The notes under the pieces were generated by a model. That model saw only the letters and a list, made by a program, of their open reading frames with translations, did not search any database and was not told the origin of the DNA. Of a DNA stretch of 44,239 bases, positions 31,878 to 42,797 are shown piece by piece (position 1 is the stretch's first letter; each line of letters opens with the position of its first letter). The stretch comes from Cylindrodendrum hubeiense (taxonomy: Eukaryota > Ascomycota > Sordariomycetes > Hypocreales > Nectriaceae): contig JAANBB010000345.1 in NCBI GenBank assembly GCA_014621425.1, positions 1-44,239 on the forward strand. Direction: 5' to 3'. A program made the position numbers and the translations under genes.

Positions 31878-33160
31878 CTACATGAGAATGTCACCAGCGC
31901 CTCGGAGGCTGAAGGCGGTTGGGTCGACGGCGTAGTCCTGGTTACGGCGATTGGAGGCCTTGGTCGATTCGACGACGTTGAACTTCTTGCCCACATCGCG
32001 GGCCTGGTTGACGCTCTGCATAATGCCGTTCAGAAGGCCGACCAGGTTAACATCGTTGGCCTCGTGCAGCATCTCTTTCTCAAAGGAGGTCTCATCCGAG
32101 GGGATAACTAGATCGAGGCGGCTGACAAGGGCCTGAATCTGGCGGAGGACAATTTGGGACGGGGTTGTGTAGTCGGTGTCCATAGACTCAGATGCTGTCT
32201 TTTCGCCGTTGACGTACGAGGGGGGTAGACGCTCGAGGTACTTGGTGAGGAGGTGTATTCGAGAGTGAAGCATCTTGATGGCATTGGCTTTTGCGGTAAG
32301 CGCAGCGATCATTTCGTCTTCCTCGATTGTGAGAGGGGCCTCGTCCTCCAGGGATGGGTCCTTTCGCTCCTCGTCTTTGCTCTCCACCAGTCGGCGCTTG
32401 CCCTTGCCGTTGGACTCGACGGACCGGGCGGGCTTGTCGTCCTTGGTCGCCGCAGCGGCAGCGTTTCCGCCAGCGCCAGCAACGTAGTTCATGCTAATCA
32501 TCTCGGTCTCGTCGGTCTCGACGGAGTAGGGGAGTTCTCTAAACTTGAGCTTGAGAGGCGCCTCCCCGTCATCCATCTTTTTATCCTCTCCATCGTTTTC
32601 GGCCTTGGCTTCATCGACCTCCAAGTTGCTCTCGAAGATAGTAAGCGGGAGCCTGCCACCAACGGAGTGATCGATAACTTGTTCGGGGTGGAAGCCGAGG
32701 AGGACGGCGGACTCGTTCCAGCCTTCTAGAATCTGGTTGTGGACTGGTAGGATTGTGGGAGTCGGGCCGGAGGAAGGCAGCAGTGTGTACCACCCGACGA
32801 AGTCGAGTTGGCGGTCCTTGTGGACGGTGATCACTAGACCGAAGAGTTAGAATGAATGTGCCACCGGTACATGGGTGACCAACTCTGCTCTAATCGTGCA
32901 CCGAACTTCTCGGCGTCGAGAAGGTAGCCTCCTTGGACCTCTGGGGCAAGCCGCATGTGGGCCTCAAAGGCATGCTCGATGGTGATCTCACGGCCGTTCT
33001 GCTGGCCTAGCAAGGCACCGACGATAGGACCGTTCTGCTCCCGGAGGGTGTGCCTCGTAATGTAGTCGGATATGGTGAGGAGAACGAGCGGGTGGAGGAT
33101 AGCTTGGAGCTCGGAGCTCTTTTGGCTGGAGAGGAGAGGGTTGGCGGTTGAAGCAGTCAT
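31878..33160 (-). CDS. CSN6: COP9 signalosome subunit 6 (MPN domain), 410 aa, 2 exons
   Basis: Non-catalytic MPN subunit of the COP9 signalosome, which removes Nedd8 from cullins and in filamentous fungi affects development and secondary metabolism. Exons (minus): 33160-32884 and 32833-31878; the 50-nt intron uses the weak donor GTTGGT but restores the expected sequence [18 protein letters not shown]. The MPN domain covers about 20-190 ([54 protein letters not shown]). No HxH..D JAMM zinc motif is present, as expected for CSN6 and unlike CSN5. The C-terminal helical part (about 240-400) ends in [19 protein letters not shown]. Residues 190-250 carry an acidic, Lys-rich insert. The gene is convergent with the polyol dehydrogenase. 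Confidence 0.92.
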
Positions 33161-34257
33161 GATGCCGCCTTGAGGAGGGAGGGTCGTCTCTGGCGTTGCG
33201 GTTGGAGTGCTGGGGGGAGATTGAGGGCGGCGGCGACTCGCTGGGTTGTCGGAGGTTGTGAATGGAGGCTCTGAATGGATTCAACTTCCAGGCACTGAGC
33301 TGAGGTGTTGGCCAGGCGTGATGCCCCGCGCTGTGGTTTTGTGGGGTTGATGGACAGTTGACGGACGTTGGTTCAGGCATTCCCGGATGACTAAGCCCCG
33401 CCCGATACGGCCAGGGACAGATGGAACATTTCACCTGCGTTCATCAATGCAGCCCTGTACATTTTCAGCCGTTGGGAAGATGGACTGATGCAGTGTCGGT
33501 CTCTGAGGTCGCGATTGTCAATCTTCCAGAGACTTTGCAGTGCCCTGTTTCCATCATTGTCGCGCACTTCCGCCTCTGCCTCTGCCTCTGCCTTATCACT
33601 ACCGCTGCATCCTCCCTGAGCGCGGCTTCGCGGTGGCGAGCGGCGAGCAGCGTGCAACCCCGGCGAGCTACTACCAAGTGTCGAAGCAGGGCGAAGACAA
33701 GTCACCCGCACATGCCTTGCACGAGATCCGGGATCCGCAATGGCCGCAGCATCGATCAGTCACAAACAGTCTTTCCATCTACGAGACACGGCCTGGCAGC
33801 GCATACGTACTTGATTGTTACACCACCCATTGCGGATTTATTCGGGCAGCCGCAGACAGAATCGCGGTGCATTGTTTGGCTTTGAGGCCCTGCAAACTCA
33901 AAGGTAGCTAGCCCACTCTTCGACCTTTGTCACAGCTCCCTCTTTGTCACTTCTCCCACCGGCGCCCTCTCTCTCATCCCAGGTGGCATTTGATCTGTCG
34001 TTGTCTTTCTATTTTAATATTTGCCCCTCTCTTCTCCATTTCTCCATTTACCTCGACACCCTTCGTGGACCTGAGCAAATCTTGAAAAAGTCCTGTAGTT
34101 GATTCATTATTGACCAGGTGTCTCCTCTCATTCACAAACCCTCGGGGTGTCCTGGTAAACATATTTCATAGGCGGACCTCTAACCTGGCCGCTTAGCGTA
34201 TTCTTGCGTCACGAAACTACTCAACATCACCCTCAAACGCCCCTCACTCTCACTCAC
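33161..34257. other. Intergenic region upstream of CSN6
   Basis: The region must contain the CSN6 promoter (minus) and, if the small ORF at 34258 is real, its promoter and leader (plus). A GCCTCT repeat lies at 33572-33593. From about 33910 to 34240 the plus strand is rich in C/T with runs such as CCCTCTCTTCTCC, as in fungal leaders. Other open frames look like noise. Confidence 0.5.
33572..33593. repeat. GCCTCT microsatellite
   Basis: Between three and four copies of GCCTCT in tandem, intergenic. Confidence 0.75.
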
Positions 34258-34569
34258 ATGAGTGCTACGCCAATGGAAGCTTCCTCCAAGATGGGCTCCT
34301 CCAAGGTGGGCTCCTCTAATGCGAAGCGCCACCGCGAGAGCAGCACCTCCAGCGCCTCTCCTGTCCCGAGCAAGAAGACAAAACCGGCGACGTCGATAGG
34401 GTCGACAGTTTCATCATCATCAACTTCCTCTTGTGATGGAACTATCAACTCAGATTCTCTTCCGGCCCTTCGCTTGGAGCTTCTTAAACCTGCCTTTAGA
34501 GACGTTCGTTACGATGAATCAAGGGCTCGTTCGAAATCACCACAACCACCATCGCCAAGGTCACTATGA
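34258..34569 (+). CDS. Small Ser-rich basic protein, 103 aa, doubtful
   Basis: I do not recognise this frame. It opens with ATG at 34258 after a C/T-rich stretch that resembles a leader. The product is Ser-rich with two GSSK repeats (KMGSSKVGSS), a basic segment that could be a nuclear localisation signal (NAKRHRES; PSKKTKP), a Ser run, and a short non-repetitive segment (LPALRLELLKPAFRDVRY). It may be the first exon of a longer gene, because a CAAG-GTCACT sequence near the end could be a donor. It may also be noise; composition alone can keep such a frame open. Confidence 0.35.
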   Translation: MSATPMEASSKMGSSKVGSSNAKRHRESSTSSASPVPSKKTKPATSIGSTVSSSSTSSCDGTINSDSLPALRLELLKPAFRDVRYDESRARSKSPQPPSPRSL

Positions 34570-34982
34570 TGGCCATCTGCAACACTAAACACACGATCTG
34601 GATTTGTCTTGTCACTTCGATGATAGGCATCCATGCCCACACCTCCGTCGGTTCATGGAGGAGGATGTGAGACCACCGGGCACATAATTACGGTCCTTAG
34701 ACCACGGAACAGCGTGGTCTCACTGGGAACACCTCTGTCAGATTTGACATTGAGCGCCGCCATCGCAGCGATCCCCACTAATTGAGCATTGTTACTTTCA
34801 GTACTGGCGTTCGGATTCATAGAGGGGAGGAAACACGGAAACTCTATTGGTAGATGGGATTACCTTTTGGAACGGGATACGATGGATCAATGGTAATTAA
34901 TTATACGAGCAACACAGACTTTTCATTAATAAATACTTTTCATCAATAAATCACCAACTCAGTATTCAAAATCGTAATCCAT
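34570..34982. other. Intergenic region between convergent small genes
   Basis: It contains a perfect 10-bp inverted repeat, GTGAGACCAC at 34667-34676 and GTGGTCTCAC at 34714-34723. AT-rich DNA with AATAAA-like words follows at 34900-34980 and probably serves as the 3' end of the minus-strand gene at 34983. No gene was seen. Confidence 0.55.
34667..34723. repeat. 10-bp perfect inverted repeat, 37-nt spacer
   Basis: GTGAGACCAC and its exact complement are separated by 37 nt, so a hairpin could form in RNA or DNA. One or two such pairs are expected by chance in a window this long. Confidence 0.6.
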
Positions 34983-35342
34983 TTATTCAGAACACTCCTG
35001 CCACACGACATCGGGGTCCCGCCTGTCCAGACCGACCTTAAAGTTCCTTTGTCTCGTTACTCGCGTATTCTCTGTCATGGTTTGCTCTAGGTGCGCCATG
35101 GCATCCTCATTGCCCACCTTCTTGGCAGCCATGTACAGTTCCATCAGCTCTGCATGGCGCCACTCATAGTCCAGCTTCACGCGCCGTCGCCGATTTTCCG
35201 GATCACATTTCGCGCATGTATCGTTGAAGTACCTGTACTGAACATCTGGGATGCTGCAGGGTGAGCCAGAAGGGTTGCACTGATCGGTGTGCGTCGTGAA
35301 CCCGTGACCGCAGGCCATGGTGGTTATGAGCTTGGTGCACAT
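34983..35342 (-). CDS. Small Cys/His protein of unknown function, 119 aa
   Basis: Single-exon frame opening MCTKLITTMACGHGF. The N-terminal half holds seven Cys or His residues in a pattern suggesting metal binding: Cys2, a CGH motif at 11-13, further Cys at about 22 and 29, and a CAKC pair at about 43-46. The C-terminal half is charged and helical (WRHAELMELYMAAKKVGNED), with no signal peptide or membrane segment. The CGHxxTTH / CxxC layout recalls a family of small uncharacterised proteins common in Sordariomycetes, from memory. Protein-like composition, lack of repeats and AT-rich flanks with likely polyadenylation words argue that it is real. Function unknown. Confidence 0.7.
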   Translation of the reverse strand: MCTKLITTMACGHGFTTHTDQCNPSGSPCSIPDVQYRYFNDTCAKCDPENRRRRVKLDYEWRHAELMELYMAAKKVGNEDAMAHLEQTMTENTRVTRQRNFKVGLDRRDPDVVWQECSE

Positions 35343-36033
35343 TTTTGGCGATTTTTCTGAATACGAGTAAGGATCTAATGAAGGCGTCTTAGGTTAAAAA
35401 GCTCGTAGATATAGAAATGCGCCGAAAATTGAAGTCGTCCATGTTCCGCGATCTCGAGGGTACAGTGCTGTTTGTACCTACACGGATCCTTTGTCCTCGA
35501 CGTCCCCACGACCGCCACCGGCCACCAACTCTTCCAAAAAGAACAGATAATCATGACTGAGGTTTTTTTTTTTGGGTCTTGGATTTTTATTCCTTTTACT
35601 GCGTTGGTCCGAAGAGATAGCCCCCTAAACGACAAAGGCCGTGCGTGTGGCATGATGGTCACCCTTTTTCTCGGTTGACCGCCAAAAGATCCCTGTTGCC
35701 TTCAGTTGATACACCAAAACTGCGCTGTTTCTCTGGAAGGCCTTTGCGAATATATTACGAGGAGAAAAGCGAGGGACGTAGAAACGCAGGGGGATGCGAA
35801 GCTTTCGGCATTGTGGTGGCCTGTCTGAACCAAACACCCTAGTTGAACATCACTACTTTCCAAACTCAGCTAGCTATGCCATCACTGAGGATCCGAAAAA
35901 TTCTTGATAATGAGGAGTAGACTTTTCTAATTTATCTATCTATCTATTATACAGAGATTGGGGTGGTTCGTTTTTTTACGCATGTCTATCAATCACAAAC
36001 TCCAAACACCTGGTATCATCCCTCTCTATTCTA
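35343..36033. other. Intergenic region
   Basis: It includes the upstream region of the small Cys/His gene and the 3' flank of the MFS gene. AT content rises at 35925-36000, with TCTA repeats at 35931-35950 near the probable MFS 3' end. A run of ten T residues lies near 35564. No gene was recognised. Confidence 0.55.
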
Positions 36034-37991
36034 TTACTTCTTCTCCTCGGATTTCTCCTCGGATTTCTCCTCCTGTTGACCCTCGGGTTCCGCTGCTGGT
36101 GGCCCCTGCTTCCCCTTCTTGATGCTCCTCCACTCCATAAACATCGCGCTGATTAGTCCCGCAACCGAAAGGCCCACTGCGGCTAGGAAAATGCGGGTGA
36201 TTGCGTAGTTGTACGCTTCTAGAACCACGTCCATGTATTTTTCGGGCACGACCTTGTGCAAGTCTGTAGCACCCGTGTTGACAATGGTCTTCCCATCTAG
36301 CCCAGGGATATGCGCCAGACGTTTGACAAGCAGGCTGCTGAGAATGGTCTGACCGACAGATACGAAGATGGCACCGCCAAGCTGTTGACAAAAGAAAGTG
36401 ATGGCGAGTCCAGTGGAAACGTCGTCTTTGGGGAGGGTCGTCTGCACTGCGAGACCCACGGTCTGCATGCCCAAGCCAAGCCCGAAGCCTACAATGAATT
36501 GATATGCAATCCAGTGAGAAGAACCCGTGGTGGGAGTAAACGTGCTTAGAAGACCCTCGCCGATGGCCATGACACAGGGGCAGAGAAGCATCGTTGGGAC
36601 GTAGTAGCCAATGCGCTGGGTAAAGGCCGCGGAAACAAAGGAAGCAACCACCAGGCTGAGAACAAGAGGGATAGTGTAGATGCCGGACTTGACAGCGCCG
36701 AGATTCTTGGTTGCTTGGACTGTAGGCGCGTTAGTGTCATATCAGATCATGATGCCAAGGGGTTCACTTACACCATAGTGGTACGTAGTAGACAGAGAGC
36801 ATCATCGCACCCGCCAAGAATGTCATAACGAAGGCGCCCGAAAGCATACTGCGCTGCTTAATGATGCGGACGGGAATAGTGGCAGTTTCAGGCATCATGA
36901 CTTGGACAGTGCAAAAGGCGATGAGAGTCAACCCGAAGATAACGAACAGGAGAATGATTCTCCAGTTACTCCAAACATAGGTCGAGCCTCCCCACTGCAG
37001 AGCGAGGATGAGGCAAATCATGGATGGGACGAAGAAGAAAGTACCCAGCGGATCGAGCCGGGTGATATGCTTTGTGAATGGGACGCTCTCATGGGGCTTC
37101 TTGGGCGAGTTCAGGAAAAGGAAAAGGAAGGCAAAGGCGGCGGCGCCGATGGGTAGGTTCATGTAGAAGCACCATCTCCAAGTGACCTTTTCGGTGAAAG
37201 CTCCGCCGATTAGGGGACCACAGACGGACGAGATGCCGAAAACCATCGCAAACATGGCTGTTAGAACATTAGCATATAATCAAGAAGCAGAGAGAAAGGC
37301 ATATACATTGAAACATGGGTCTCTTGTGGAGAGGGATCATGGGGATGATGCTCATCATAGAGCCCGTCATGATACCTGCGGACCCGATACCAGCGATAGA
37401 ACGACCGATGATAAAGGCGGTAGAGTTGGGAGCTGCTCCGCAAATGGCCGAGCCAACCTCAAACAGAATGATGGTGGCGAGGAATGTCAACCGCAGATCG
37501 TAGAATTTGTAAATCCGACCAAAGACCAGCTGGAACGCGGCGGTGGTGAGCATATAGGCTGAACCGTACCAGCCAATGTCGCCAAGGCTGTTAAACTCGT
37601 TTGTGATGGCGGGGATGGCCGTCGAGAGAATGGTGCGGTCGAGGGCGACGAGGAACATGGAGACGAAGGCGGATAGGATAATAAGCCAGAACTTGAGCGT
37701 CTTAGGCTTGTAATTCTCTTCAGCCTCCTTGTCAAAGGCAGGCCCGTTGGGGACTGGCTTCTCGACATCGGGTTCGGCGGGGGGTGTGACTTGTTCAGAG
37801 GCGGGCAAGGGTGAGCTTTGGATGGGGTCTTGCTTCTGGTCGGGTGTTGCCTTTTCCTTGATGCCAGCGGACCACCTCTTTTTGGGATCAGTTAGAGTAT
37901 GGGTCTCGGCCGATGATAGGGAGGTGACGGATTTGTTCAGGACAGGAGTTTGGGAATCCTGCCCGGAAGGGTTGCTGTCTCTTAGAGACAT
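36034..37991 (-). CDS. MFS transporter, DHA2-type 14-TM drug/metabolite efflux family, 618 aa, 3 exons
   Basis: Predicted proton-coupled exporter in the plasma membrane. Exons (minus): 37991-37307, 37257-36772, 36719-36034; introns 49 and 52 nt, phases agree. About 95 hydrophilic Pro/Ser-rich residues precede the first membrane helix (FWLIILSAFVSMFLVALDR). The motif LDRTILSTAIPAIT in TM1, the loop GRIYKFYDLR after TM2, and the long run of later helices (about fourteen in all) fit DHA2 proteins; IGRSIAGIGSAGIMTGSM and GISSVCGPLIGGAFT carry the expected Gly-rich motifs B and C. The C-terminus ends in EKSEEKSEEKK, coded by a short tandem repeat. It is divergent from a Zn2Cys6 regulator, which might control it. 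The transported compound is unknown. Confidence 0.92.
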
Positions 37992-38137
37992 CGTGGCAGG
38001 GGGTAAAGGAGGAGGAGGAGGGATGATTCAGGAATCAAAGATGTCGCAACGTCTTATGTCGATATGGGACAGTGCACTTGGAGGTTGAGGTCAACTGGAT
38101 GCGAGATCGAATCACTTGACAGCTGGCACCGCCTGAC

Positions 38138-38146
38138 ATATATATA
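38138..38146 (-). promoter_or_regulatory. TATA-like element upstream of the MFS gene
   Basis: ATATATATA followed on the plus strand by an A run reads as TTTTTATATATAT on the coding strand of the MFS gene, about 150 bp before its ATG. Position suits a TATA box with a leader of about 100 nt. Confidence 0.4.
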
Positions 38147-38700
38147 AAAACATGCACTCAAGGGAGACGCGGCTAGGCGGCACCTGCATGGCCGTGGCTT
38201 CGGGCACGTCGAAATTGGGAAGCCAACGGACACAGGCCGGGGACGAAACCTCGCGTGGCATGGTGCAGATGGACATATTAATGACCTCCGTGTCCGAACC
38301 ACGCCAAGCTTTCGGGAACGAGCCGCACAGTCGGATCCGGACGCGGGGGCGCTAATCCGCTTTGGGACCATAGACACGGACGCAGCACTCGGCAGCGCCT
38401 GCCCCACGTCGAGCCTCCCCGCACCAAAGTGTAGCTCGGACACTTCGGGACCGACGGGTATCGGGGTCGCAGCTGAACCGCATCCGAACACCAACATTCG
38501 TCGTCTGAGGGAGTGAGAGAGTCCGAGAGCCTACAGTCTGGACGCCCCGGAGCCTTGCAGCCTGGACCAGGCAACCGATTAGCAGCTGATTCGACCCTGT
38601 TCTACCTCTGTCGCCTGGCATTGCGTACGTTGCCTCGTCGTGCCCGTACCTCGACCAGTGCCTCGTCGTACCTCGACCAGTCCCGCTTGTCCATTCACCC

Positions 38701-38750
38701 GTCTCCGTCTCCGTCTCCCACTCTGACCCTGACTCTGACTCTGACTCCCT
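38701..38750. repeat. GTCTCC and CTGACT simple repeats
   Basis: Three copies of GTCTCC are followed by several CTGACT/CTGACC units in the divergent promoter region. Confidence 0.75.
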
Positions 38751-39421
38751 GGGCTGTCGGCGCCAGTGTCTCCGCAGTGCGAGGGAAACAACTGGCTCTG
38801 GATCCGACCCATCATCCACCATATCATCCACCGCATCATCCACTACATATCTCCATCCATATCCAGGCCAACACGGACACGGCCAGCCAGCCGACAACCG
38901 ACCAGCCAACCACCCACCCACGCAAGGGCCTCTGTCATCAGCCACAGGCGACGAGACCCAGCACCCGGGCCCGAGACGTTGCTCATCACCGTCCGTCTCG
39001 CTGTCACCGCCACCGGACTCGTGTCTTGCCGCACCCGTTCCCGCACGCGGCAGTTGCACTACGGGCCTGACCACACCCAACCTCAGCCCTGCGGCTGGAG
39101 CGTCCCAGCGCAGCGCAGCCAGTTCCCAGGCCGGGACGCATTGTCCACGACACCGAGACACGCACGAGCTCTGGGACCCATCGTGCATTGCGCCCTATGG
39201 ATCCCGCGTCCACCACGCACATCTGACCCAGCAAGGAGCAAGGATACCGGTACACCACACAAGCCACACACTCCATCCCTCATCACCACCACCGCAGCCA
39301 CCAACCTCCCCCTCCCCCTCCCCGGCCTGTCAGGCGATTACCCCTGGCAGAGCCTCCGCGTATCTGTCTTGGCGTCCATACGCCTCCAGGCTCTGTGGTC
39401 TACGTCTGATTGACTGTGGAA

Positions 39422-41948
39422 ATGTCCGCCGAGATGCCTGTCGGAAACTCCATCCCGGGCACGGCCCCGCAACACCCGGCGCCGTATTCCCAGTTCCAGC
39501 CATTAGATCCGGCCGCTATCAAGCTCACCCGTGGCACAAGCTGTGTTCTCTGCCAGCAACGCAAAGTCCGCTGTGACAAGAATAAGCCCTGTGCCAACTG
39601 CGTCAAGGCCAAGGTCGAGTGCCGGGTCGTTCCTCCACAGCCGCCCCGGCGCCGCAAGAAGCGCCTCCAGGAAAAAGACTTAATTGACCGTCTCAAGAGG
39701 TATGAGAACCTGCTAGCTGAGCATGGTGTCAAGGTCGATGCCATTGGCCACGACTTGCGACCAGACGGACCCCCAGACGACGTCGATGACCTTGAAAACG
39801 ACTTTGAGGGCCTGAAAACATCTCCCGAGGCGAGCGCCTCCCCTGCTCCTTCCCAGCCAGAAAAGTATGTCCTGTCTCACCGTGTTAGTGTCCATCAACG
39901 TATGCTGACAATCATCTAGCATCGGAGGTAAATGGTTCTCATTACACAGAGAGGTATGCTTGCCTGAACGCCGCCCGCCTAGCGACCTTTCGACTGACCT
40001 GCCGTGTAGTTCCGTGCAAGTGAAAAGATGCTCGAGGACTCATCAGAAGAAGAGTTCGAGGTCCCTACCATTCATCGCGCATTTGACCGAATGTTCGCAA
40101 CCGATGGCTTTCCCTTCATTATCGGCGGGCAACCTGGTCCCCTAACCCAGTATCACCCTAGCCCTATCCACATCTTTCAGCTCTGGCAAATATACATCGA
40201 CAACATCAACCCCTTACTGAAAATAACCCATGTCCCTACAGTTCAAGCACAGATCATCGAGGCCAGCTCCAACATTGGAAAGGCCTCGAAAAACATCGAG
40301 GCCCTAATGTTCTCCATCTACTTTATGGCAATCACGTCTCTTGAAGATGACGATGTGATGAGAATGTTCAATGAGCCCAAACAGGAGCTCTTGGGGAGGT
40401 ATCACACCGCGACGCAGCAAGCTGTCACCAATGCCGGCTTCATGCGTACCAATGACCCAATCCTCCTACAAGCATACCTCCTCTACCTTGTAAGCACCCC
40501 TACGCCTTCTTTGGCCCCCTCATGCCGACTTACACGTTTCATAGTTTGCGGTCCGTTGGTTCGTCGACCCGCGACAGGTCTTCTGTCTTATTGGCATTGC
40601 AGTTCGCGTCGCCCAGCGGATGGGTCTTCATCAGGACCCAGGGCAGTTTGGACTTCCTCCTTTCGAGGTTGAGCAACGACGGCGCCTATGGTGGACCCTT
40701 GTAGGTTACGATCGCCGCATAGGAGAGATGACGGGATCAACAGTGACCGCCCTCTCCAGCGGTGGTGACTGCAAGATTCCCTTAAATGTCAACGACTCGG
40801 ACCTTCACATTGACGGCAAGGAGCTGCCTACTCCTCACTCCGGCCCGACCGAGATGCTCTTCTCCTTGACCCGTATCGAGCTAGCCATGGCCGTGGCCAG
40901 TGACAGCAACCGCGACAGCCAAAAGATGAATAACCCTGACAAAAGCCCCGTGGGAACGCCCAATTCTCGCCCTGTCCCGACAATCCGGCTCGCCGGCCAA
41001 GACGGGCCGGCGTATACCCTCGACGGCTTCTGCGCGCACATAGAAGGCACCTATCTCAGCCAATGCGACCCCAAGATCCCGCTACACTTCTTTACTCTCA
41101 CCATGACCCGACAGGCCCTCTGCAAAATGCGCATCATCAACTTCCTCGTCCGCATGCACAATGACGGCTCTTCACAATTAAAGGAAATCGAGCGCGACAG
41201 CCTCTTCCTCCAGGCCACCCAGATGATCGAGTACGACAACGTCGTCCAGTCTTCCGAGTCCCTACGGCCCTTTAAGTGGTACTCGATGCATCACTTCCCC
41301 TTCCCAGCTTACATGTTCCTCGTACAGGAGCTGCGCCATCGCGTCTCAGGCCCCATGGTCGAGCGCGCCTGGGAAGCCATCTCCAGGAACCACAGCCTTC
41401 GGAGACTGCTCAACAATTACCACAGCCCCATGCACATCGCTTTTGGCAGTCACTTCATCAAGGCGTGGGACGCCCACGAGGCCGCCCTTGTCAGCGCTGG
41501 CAAACCCGTAGAGCGCCCTACCTTCCTTGACATGCTGCGTGAACGTGCCGAACTCCGCCGCCGGGCCCGCGCCGAGAACCGACCGGACCCGGGCCTCTCA
41601 CAGCCCCAGGTCGGCGTGCCGCGCTCGTCGGCCGCAAGTGTGTCTGGTGCCATGATGACACCCCCCACGGACCCGTCGACGGGCATCAATCGCGTTAACT
41701 CAGGTTCAGCCACTTCTGGCGACGACTCAGGCGAAATGGATTGGTCCTATCTCATTGCAGGGTACAACGACTCGAACAACTTGCCGCCAATGGGAGGTTT
41801 CGGCTCCTTTGGCGGCGGCGGCGGCGGCGGCGGCATGGGGCCTCCCATGGGCGGTCCTATGAGCGGCCCCATGGGAGGCGGTATGGGTGGAATGGGAGGT
41901 ATGGGCAGCATAGGAAGTTCTGCTGGAGGAAATATGTTCGGCAATTGA
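39422..41948 (+). CDS. Zn2Cys6 transcription factor with fungal TF domain, 786 aa, 4 exons
   Basis: Predicted nuclear DNA-binding regulator. Exons: 39422-39864, 39920-39953 (34 nt), 40010-40489, 40545-41948; introns 55, 56 and 55 nt, all phases agree. The binuclear cluster is complete: Cys41, 44, 51, 57, 60 and 67 with spacing C-x2-C-x6-C-x5-C-x2-C-x6-C. A basic linker (PPRRRKKRLQEKD) and a short coiled coil (about 80-105) follow, as in dimeric Gal4-type factors. The tiny second exon adds NIGGKWFSLHRE. The fungal TF domain spans about 200-470, with the typical run RVAQRMGLHQDPGQFGLPPF then QRRRLWWTLVGYDRR. The last 50 residues are Gly/Met/Pro-rich repeats (GGGMGGMGGMG). It is divergent from the MFS gene. 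Targets cannot be read from the sequence. Confidence 0.93.
41811..41945 (+). repeat. Gly/Met-rich coding repeat at the C-terminus of the Zn2Cys6 factor
   Basis: A GGC run at about 41813-41834 and several ATGGG-containing units encode a poly-Gly stretch and GPM/GGM repeats. The repeat is in frame and likely variable in length between strains. Confidence 0.75.
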
Positions 41949-42797
41949 AATTCCACATGATACACCCATACGATATGGTTTACGGCGTCTTGGGAATGTA
42001 TTGGGTTATTAGAACGGTAGGGACGCACAGCACACAAAGCCGGCTGCGACATATTGGGTGTACGCAAAGGAAACACCGCTTGGTGAACTGGGCTTTTAAC
42101 CCAGCAGGATGGGCTGTTGGTTGGTTGTACAGATATGTAACAACCTTTGTTCCCAAATGGAAGGCTTGGGGATGGATGGGACTTGGATTCTCCTCTCAGT
42201 TGGCATAAAACCTCGTTGCTCTTGAGTATTATACTTATAGGCCAGAAGCGATGGGTAAGGCTGCCAAGAAAACACATCTAAGCCAGTTTTAAAAAGAGCA
42301 CTGTCATCATCATTTCGTCTACTGTCCTGGAATCATCATGCACTGCGTCGGGTCCCTTTGCCTACTCATCCCCGATTCTAAACGTGATCCAACATAACCC
42401 AAGAGATATATGCAAATTCAATCACAGTCCCCGCTATGCTGACTTTTGAAAACCTATGAGTTTCTGGTACCATCTGTACATTGAGCGACCTCCACGAAGC
42501 CGCCCTGTCTTAGTGACTCGCCGATGCTGATAATATGACTGGTCACTCTGAGACCCGAAAGCTTTTTTGCTTCCCACACCCGAGGGACCTTTTGGGTTTT
42601 CATGCGAGGCAATAACCCGCTGATGTCACCGGCCACTTGGTGTCAATGGGCTCGCCCCCGTTGGGTGGTATTGGTTAGTGGGGAAACACAAACATGCAAG
42701 TGCCTCTGCGCTTTGAACTCGCCGCTCAAGTGACAGGTCAACCAGGGCAGCCCGTTTGGTTGACGCTTTGATAGCTGAGCCGGACCGCTGGATTCAG
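41949..42797. other. Convergent intergenic region, Zn2Cys6 factor / methyltransferase
   Basis: The two genes face each other across 849 bp that must include both 3' UTRs. I see no gene, no repeat of note and no RNA pattern. Confidence 0.6.

Larger units (their letters stand above)
37992..39421. other. 1.4 kb divergent promoter region, MFS transporter / Zn2Cys6 factor
   Basis: Both start codons face outward from this region. It holds a TATA-like run at 38138-38146, TCTCCG and CTGACT repeats at 38701-38750, and C/A-rich DNA from 38800 to 39320, probably the leader of the transcription factor. Open frames here look GC-driven and have no family resemblance. Confidence 0.55.

Noticed and set aside
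32834..32883. An HIH string in the CSN6 reading frame that looks like part of a JAMM zinc motif
   Set aside because: It is translated intron sequence; splicing removes it, and CSN6 is expected to lack the JAMM site.
37992..39421. Several open frames in the MFS/transcription-factor promoter region
   Set aside because: Repeat-driven and unlike any protein family; the region fits a divergent promoter.
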